From positions 2,666,001 to 2,730,000 of the forward strand of contig NZ_CP195100.1 in assembly GCF_051175315.1 (NCBI RefSeq): 64,000 nt of DNA, written 5' to 3'. A program made the position numbers and the translations under genes. Under the pieces are notes generated by a model, which worked only from the letters and a program-made list of their open reading frames with translations, was not told the DNA's origin and ran no database searches. The stretch is from Tundrisphaera sp051175315. GTDB lineage: Bacteria; Planctomycetota; Planctomycetia; Isosphaerales; Isosphaeraceae. Shown in pieces: positions 60,303 through 64,000 of this stretch. Position 1 is the first letter of the stretch. Every line of letters begins with the position of its first letter.

Positions 60303-60760
60303 CCGCCATCCACGAAAACTCCGCCGGCGTGATCCCCTACCGGCGGACCGAGGACCGGGGCCGGCTTTATCTGGTCCTCCACTCCGCCACGGTGCGGAAC
60401 CCCCGCGCCAAGTGGGAGTTCCCCAAGGGGGGCATGGAGGCCGGCGAGACCACCCGCGACACGGCCGGCCGCGAGTTTCACGAGGAAACCGGCCTGGTCG
60501 ACTGGGAGTTCCGCGAGGGCTTCGAGCGGAGCCTCACCTATACCTACGTCCGCCGCGGCCGCAAGGTCCTCAAGACGGTCACCTACTACCTGGTCGAGGT
60601 CCTGAGCGACGCTCCGCCGATCCAGTCGATCGAGCACGTCGAGGACGCCTCCGGCCACTGGTTCCGCTGGGGCACGTTCGACGAGATCACCCGCCTCCTC
60701 TACCACGCCAAGATCCGCCAGGTCTTCGCCGAGGCCGACCAGTGGATCGACGGCGGCTGA
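60299..60760 (+). CDS. Nudix hydrolase (diadenosine tetraphosphatase-like)
   Basis: A 153-residue Nudix hydrolase. The Nudix box is GGMEAGETTRDTAGREFHEETGL, split as G(x5)E(x7)REF-HEETG, with Mg-binding Glu residues present. SAGVIPYRRTEDRGRLYLVLHS and WEFPKGG fit the Ap4A-hydrolase/dNTP-cleaning branch. It starts inside the stop of the lipoyl-fold gene, so the two proteins are probably made in proportion. A second Nudix gene follows after a repeat-bearing 137-base gap. Confidence 0.92.
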   Translation: MTAIHENSAGVIPYRRTEDRGRLYLVLHSATVRNPRAKWEFPKGGMEAGETTRDTAGREFHEETGLVDWEFREGFERSLTYTYVRRGRKVLKTVTYYLVEVLSDAPPIQSIEHVEDASGHWFRWGTFDEITRLLYHAKIRQVFAEADQWIDGG

Positions 60761-60773
60761 GCCCCGGCCCGGC

Positions 60774-60870
60774 GTTGGGTTCGTTTCGCGAAAGTCCCGG
60801 GCGACCGTCGTTGGGTTCGTTTTGGCCGACTCACCGGGCGGCCCGACCGGGCGATTGGGCTCGTTTTGGC
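60774..60870 (-). repeat. dispersed repeat cluster B, same GAACCCAA motif reversed
   Basis: Three plus-strand copies of the reverse complement: GTTGGGTTCGTTTCGCG (60774-60790), GTTGGGTTCGTTTTGGCCG (60810-60828), and ATTGGGCTCGTTTTGGC (60854-60870), 36 and 44 bases apart. They match the core CGAAACGAACCCAAT of the cluster at 25827-26153. They fill the gap between the two Nudix genes. Confidence 0.75.
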
Positions 60871-60897
60871 GATCATCCCAACGAGGTGAGGTGCCGC

Positions 60898-61431
60898 GTG
60901 GACCAGAAACTCGAAGTCATCGGCGAAGGGAAGCACCTCCGGCTGGTCCGCAAGGACGGCTGGGAATACGCCGAGCGGGCCCGCCCCGTCCGGGCCGTCT
61001 TCATCGCCGCCGTCACCGACGACGCCAAGCTCGTCCTGACCCATGAATACCGGGTCCCCGTGAACAGCATCGTCATCGGCTTCCCCGCCGGCCTCGTCGG
61101 CGACACCGAGGGGGATGAGGACGAGGAACTGGAGACCGCCACCCGCCGGGAACTGATCGAGGAGGCCGGCTTCGAGCCCGGCCATGTCGAGTTCCTGACC
61201 CGGGGCCCCACCTCCTCCGGCATGGTTGACGAGATCATCGCGATCATGCTGGCGACCCAACTGCGACGCGTCGGGGCCGGCGGCGGCATCGGCTCGGAGT
61301 CGATCCGGGTGGAGGAAGTCTCCCTGGCCGAGGTCGACGCCTGGCTGCGGGCGCGGGTCGCGGAAGGCGCCCTGGTCGACCCCAAGGTCTATACGGGGTT
61401 GTACTTCCTGCGGACGAATGGGGTCATTTAA
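60898..61431 (+). CDS. Nudix hydrolase (ADP-ribose pyrophosphatase-like)
   Basis: A 177-residue Nudix protein. GTG at 60898 is chosen: GAGGTGAGGT precedes it and the family similarity begins soon after (HLRLVRKDGWEYAERARPVRAVFIAAV). The Nudix box is GLVGDTEGDEDEELETATRRELIEEAGF, longer than usual by an acidic insert between the first Gly and the helix. FPAGLVGD before it matches ADP-ribose/NADH pyrophosphatases. It is the last of three plus-strand genes beginning at 60009. Confidence 0.88.
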   Translation: MDQKLEVIGEGKHLRLVRKDGWEYAERARPVRAVFIAAVTDDAKLVLTHEYRVPVNSIVIGFPAGLVGDTEGDEDEELETATRRELIEEAGFEPGHVEFLTRGPTSSGMVDEIIAIMLATQLRRVGAGGGIGSESIRVEEVSLAEVDAWLRARVAEGALVDPKVYTGLYFLRTNGVI

Positions 61432-61440
61432 CCGCAGGGT

Positions 61441-62457
61441 TCAGTCTTCGGATTGGGCTCTCTTGATCATCTTTTCGATCTGGTCGCTCGTGTGGATCGC
61501 GATGATCCTCGTGTCGGGGTGGGACCTTCGATAGACGCGGAAGATCTCGTCAGCGAACGCCTGACCGACCGAATCGACCCCCTTGAAATCCAGGAGGACC
61601 TCGTCGAATCGGTCGAACCGATCCAGGACCCGCTTGGCCTGCGATCGCGAGACGAGCAACTCCTCCCCGTATTTGGCGAGCTTCAGGGGGACGTGGGTCT
61701 TCTTGAAGCCATAATCGACGTCGGCGAAGCGGTCGAAGACTTCGCGGGTCGTCCGAGTTGAATTGGTCGCGATCGACATCTTCACGAAGGTTCCCCCTGA
61801 TGGATCGGGCGAGGTCTCGATCAGCCAATCGTCCTTCTCGGCGTTCCGGATATAAAAGAGCCCATCGGCCAAGATGATGAACTCGTCCAGCATCCTCGAT
61901 GTGAAGAAAATCCCCTGGCCGGAATGATTCTTCGAGTCGGTCGTCAGGCCGCCCTTGGAAAGTTCCAGGATGGCCTCGCGGTGGTCGCGCAGGCCTTTGA
62001 AGGCCCGGATCTTCTCGAAGATCCCAACCCCGTCGTCGATGACGGTGATCGAGATTTTCGCCGGATTTGATTCCAGAACCACCAAGGCTTCGGTCCCGCC
62101 CGAATGATCGATGACGTTGTTGAACATCTCGGTGAACGCATATTGCAGGATGCCGTAGACGTTCTCTTTGATCCCCACGATGTTCGGGGCGACGTATTCC
62201 CGCCAGACGACGTCCTCCTCGCGGAACTCTTTCAGGGGGAACGCGAACCGCTTCCGGATCACCTTGAGGGAGTAAGAACGACTGCGGGTCGTGCCCGATG
62301 ATTCGAGGATCCCATCCTCGACGAGGATCTTGATGTGACGATTAGCCGCCTGGCGACTGATGGCGAATTCCTGCGCGACCAGGTTCGCCAGATCGTTCGG
62401 ATGCTCACCGACCTGCTCGATGATGAACTGGCGAATCAGTTCGCTTCGGAGTTTCAC
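61441..62457 (-). CDS. wHTH-GHKL ATPase-STAS-like one-protein regulator
   Basis: A 338-residue regulator with three parts: an N-terminal winged HTH (residues 5-70, NLVAQEFAISRQAANRHIKILVEDGILE), a GHKL ATPase in the middle (about 95-235: YAFTEMFNNVIDHSG N-box, VIDDGVGI G1 box, NHSGQGIFF G2 box), and a C-terminal STAS-like DUF4325 domain (about 250-335: VLLDFKGVDSVGQAFADEIFRVYRR). The same three activities are split over separate proteins in anti-sigma partner-switch systems. Start is GTG at 62457. Codons are less GC-rich than neighbours. Function and DNA target are not known. Confidence 0.85.
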   Translation of the reverse strand: MKLRSELIRQFIIEQVGEHPNDLANLVAQEFAISRQAANRHIKILVEDGILESSGTTRSRSYSLKVIRKRFAFPLKEFREEDVVWREYVAPNIVGIKENVYGILQYAFTEMFNNVIDHSGGTEALVVLESNPAKISITVIDDGVGIFEKIRAFKGLRDHREAILELSKGGLTTDSKNHSGQGIFFTSRMLDEFIILADGLFYIRNAEKDDWLIETSPDPSGGTFVKMSIATNSTRTTREVFDRFADVDYGFKKTHVPLKLAKYGEELLVSRSQAKRVLDRFDRFDEVLLDFKGVDSVGQAFADEIFRVYRRSHPDTRIIAIHTSDQIEKMIKRAQSED

Positions 62458-62552
62458 GGCAGCCTCGCATTGGCCTCGACATCATCGGTCTACCAAAGGT
62501 GGCCGCCACCACAGGGATTGTCAACTTTTCCTCGTGATATTGGAAACATTGG

Positions 62553-62569
62553 CCGCCTCTATGAGGCGG
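62553..62569. terminator. hairpin between the regulator and the MacB-type permease
   Basis: CCGCCTC (62553-62559) pairs perfectly with GAGGCGG (62563-62569) around TAT. It lies 51 bases after the permease stop on the minus strand, followed there by CCAATGTTTCC. It could also be a protein-binding site in the regulator's leader. Confidence 0.35.
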
Positions 62570-62619
62570 GTAGATCATGAGGACCCGAGAATTGCGATCT
62601 GCTCACTTCGGGCCGGGGC

Positions 62620-63996
62620 TCACTCGTAGCGGAGGGCCTCGATGGGGTCGAGCCGCGAGGCGCGCCAGGCGGGGTAGTAGCCGAAGGTGAGGCCGACGGC
62701 GGCCGAGATCGTGACCGAGGCGACGAGCGCCAGGGGGGACGGGTCGGTGGGCCACTGGGCGAGGACGCGGACCAGGATCGACGAGCCCCGGCCGACGATG
62801 ATGCCTGCGACGCCGCCGAGGAGGCAGAGCATGGTCGCCTCGACCAGGAACTGGCGGAGGATGTCGCGCGGGCGGGCGCCCACGGCCATCCGGAGGCCGA
62901 TCTCGCGGTAGCGCTCGGTCACGGACACCAGCATGATGTTCATGATCCCCACCCCGCCCACGACCAGGGAGATCAGGGCGACGCAGACCAGGAGGCCGGC
63001 CACCAGGCCGACCGTGCCGTGGACCGCCTCGATCACCTCGGTGAAGTCCTGTACCGAGAAGTCGTCGTCGTCGCCGTAGGCGATCTTGTGGCGCTCCTGG
63101 AGCAGCCGGGTGATCTGGTCCATCGCGGCGGGGATCTCGTCGGTCGACGCGGTGCGGGCCAGGATCGAGTCGACGTTGGAGTGCCGTTCCAGCCGGGGGG
63201 AGTCGGCGATCTGCATCACCGACGCCACCGGGAAGCTGCTGGCGTCGGAACGGGGGTAGCGGCGGCGGAGCAGGTTGATCTGCTCGGAGATGTCGGTCGG
63301 CGAGGCGGCCGGCGTGGCCGGGGCGTGGCCCCCGCCGCCGGAGGCGCTCACGCGATACTTGAGGGTCGTCCAGGGGGCCAGGAGGATGTCGTCCTGGTCC
63401 TCGCCCACGATGTCGGCCCCCTTGCGGCGGAGCACGCCGATCACGCGCAGGGGGACGTCGTTGGTGGTGATCTCCTGGCCGATCGGGGACTCGTCGGGGA
63501 ACAACTCGCGGGCCAGGGTGTTGCCGATCACGCAGACCATCGCGATGTCGCGGACGTCCTCATCCGTGAATGCGTCCCCCTCGGCCAGGTCTTCCCAGTC
63601 GCGGACGCGGAGGAAGCCGGGCGTGGTGCCGAAGATCGTCGAGGGGACCCAGTTGCGGTTGCCCCGGACCACCTGCCCCCGGCCATTGACGATCGGGGCG
63701 ATGGCCACCACCGACGGGCACTCGCGGAGGATCGCGTCGGCGTCCTCGGGCGACAGCGTCTTGAGGCTGCCGCTGCCCAGGCTCACGCCGTTGCGGGTGG
63801 CCGACCCGGCCTGCACCAGCACATTGTCCACGCCCATCTTGGTCAGCGTCTCGCGGATCGCCCGCCACGACCCGGTGCCGATCTCGGCGATGGCGATCAG
63901 GGACGCCACGCCGATCACGATGCCCAGGGTCGTCAGGGCCGACCGCAGGGGGTTCCGCCGCAGCGACCGGAGCGACGTGGTGGCGGTCCGCATCAT
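62620..63996 (-). CDS. ABC transporter permease, MacB/FtsX type
   Basis: A 458-residue permease. It begins MMRTATTSLRSLRRNPLRSALTTLG with one membrane helix, a periplasmic MacB_PCD domain (about residues 40-300), and three C-terminal helices of the FtsX type (GLLVCVALISLVVGGVGIMNIMLVSVTERYREIGLRMAVGA in two blocks; end YYPAWRASRLDPIEALRYE). MacB-type systems use ATP in mechanotransmission across the envelope for export of peptides or lipids. The ATPase and a membrane-fusion protein are not seen; they may lie beyond the right edge (upstream on this strand). Start near 63996 is plausible because little sequence remains. Confidence 0.9.
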   Translation of the reverse strand: MMRTATTSLRSLRRNPLRSALTTLGIVIGVASLIAIAEIGTGSWRAIRETLTKMGVDNVLVQAGSATRNGVSLGSGSLKTLSPEDADAILRECPSVVAIAPIVNGRGQVVRGNRNWVPSTIFGTTPGFLRVRDWEDLAEGDAFTDEDVRDIAMVCVIGNTLARELFPDESPIGQEITTNDVPLRVIGVLRRKGADIVGEDQDDILLAPWTTLKYRVSASGGGGHAPATPAASPTDISEQINLLRRRYPRSDASSFPVASVMQIADSPRLERHSNVDSILARTASTDEIPAAMDQITRLLQERHKIAYGDDDDFSVQDFTEVIEAVHGTVGLVAGLLVCVALISLVVGGVGIMNIMLVSVTERYREIGLRMAVGARPRDILRQFLVEATMLCLLGGVAGIIVGRGSSILVRVLAQWPTDPSPLALVASVTISAAVGLTFGYYPAWRASRLDPIEALRYE

Positions 63997-64000
63997 GTCG

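Noticed and set aside
62487..62524. TTGACA upstream of the wHTH-GHKL gene on the minus strand
   Set aside because: A perfect -35 hexamer is there, but the nearest -10-like sequence is 26 bases away, too far for a normal sigma-70 promoter.

Overview
The window is a high-GC bacterial chromosome segment that looks planctomycetal, most likely Isosphaeraceae or a close relative. Evidence for this is family-level: three DUF1559 pseudopilin-like genes, a Uma2-family protein, a secreted delta-60 repeat protein with the planctomycete LEPLEGRRLM-type N-terminus, a PEP-CTERM protein, leucine-rich repeat lipidless membrane proteins, an FHA protein beside a MoxR ATPase, and rsmH sitting outside a normal dcw cluster. 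About 51 protein genes are supported. I see no rRNA, tRNA, CRISPR array, insertion sequence or recognisable riboswitch.

Layout. 1-3.6 kb: the end of an exporter permease, a lipoate-ligase-family protein, an FHA protein and a MoxR ATPase. 3.7-5.1 kb: a DUF1559 gene and a small secreted protein on the minus strand, lying between moxR and a decayed second copy of the moxR 3' end (5143-5253). 5.24-7.09 kb: an AT-rich island with an HNH-nuclease-like gene and a small convergent gene that overlaps its 3' end. 7.1-12.7 kb (minus): transaldolase, a PepSY membrane protein behind a Fur-like site, an SPFH protein, a macro-domain protein and queA. 12.8-17.7 kb (plus): Uma2, a GT4 glycosyltransferase, Hsp20 and a delta-60 surface protein. 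17.7-25.5 kb (minus): DUF1223, a CocE-type hydrolase, two tandem LRR paralogues, a lipoprotein/DUF1559 pair and an NADPH-dependent FMN reductase.

25.5-26.2 kb is an intergenic stretch with copies of a short dispersed repeat (core CGAAACGAACCCAAT) that reappears at 60.8 kb. 26.2-32.7 kb (minus) is an inorganic-carbon cluster: a SulP transporter fused to a beta-carbonic anhydrase, then dabA and dabB. 33.4-42.4 kb carries a small membrane protein with a possible frameshift, an NtrB/NtrC-type two-component pair, an M48 protease, a coiled-coil lipoprotein, a membrane-anchored excisionase-like HTH protein and two small membrane or secreted proteins, with a twin-palindrome operator candidate upstream. 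42.6-47.4 kb holds rsmH overlapping a LysM membrane protein (in the slot where ftsL usually sits), facing a MurE-like protein whose ATP-binding motif is degenerate. 47.6-56.6 kb holds a membrane sulfatase-superfamily protein, an SRPBCC protein, DUF1559, a TPR-like protein, an RluA-family pseudouridine synthase, an XPB/Ssl2-like protein with no helicase motor, and a PEP-CTERM protein. 56.6-64 kb holds a Clp_N-ThiE fusion, a periplasmic glutathione-peroxidase-like protein, a YHS-domain protein, a lysine-less lipoyl-fold protein coupled to two Nudix hydrolases, a one-protein wHTH/GHKL/STAS-like regulator and a MacB-type permease.

The most unusual items are the moxR remnant at the edge of the AT-rich HNH island, the Clp_N-ThiE fusion, the MurE-like protein with a broken P-loop, the lipoyl fold with no lysine, the dispersed GAACCCAAT repeat, and the twin palindromes at 41.85 kb. 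All functional statements come from reading the sequence; no database search was run.
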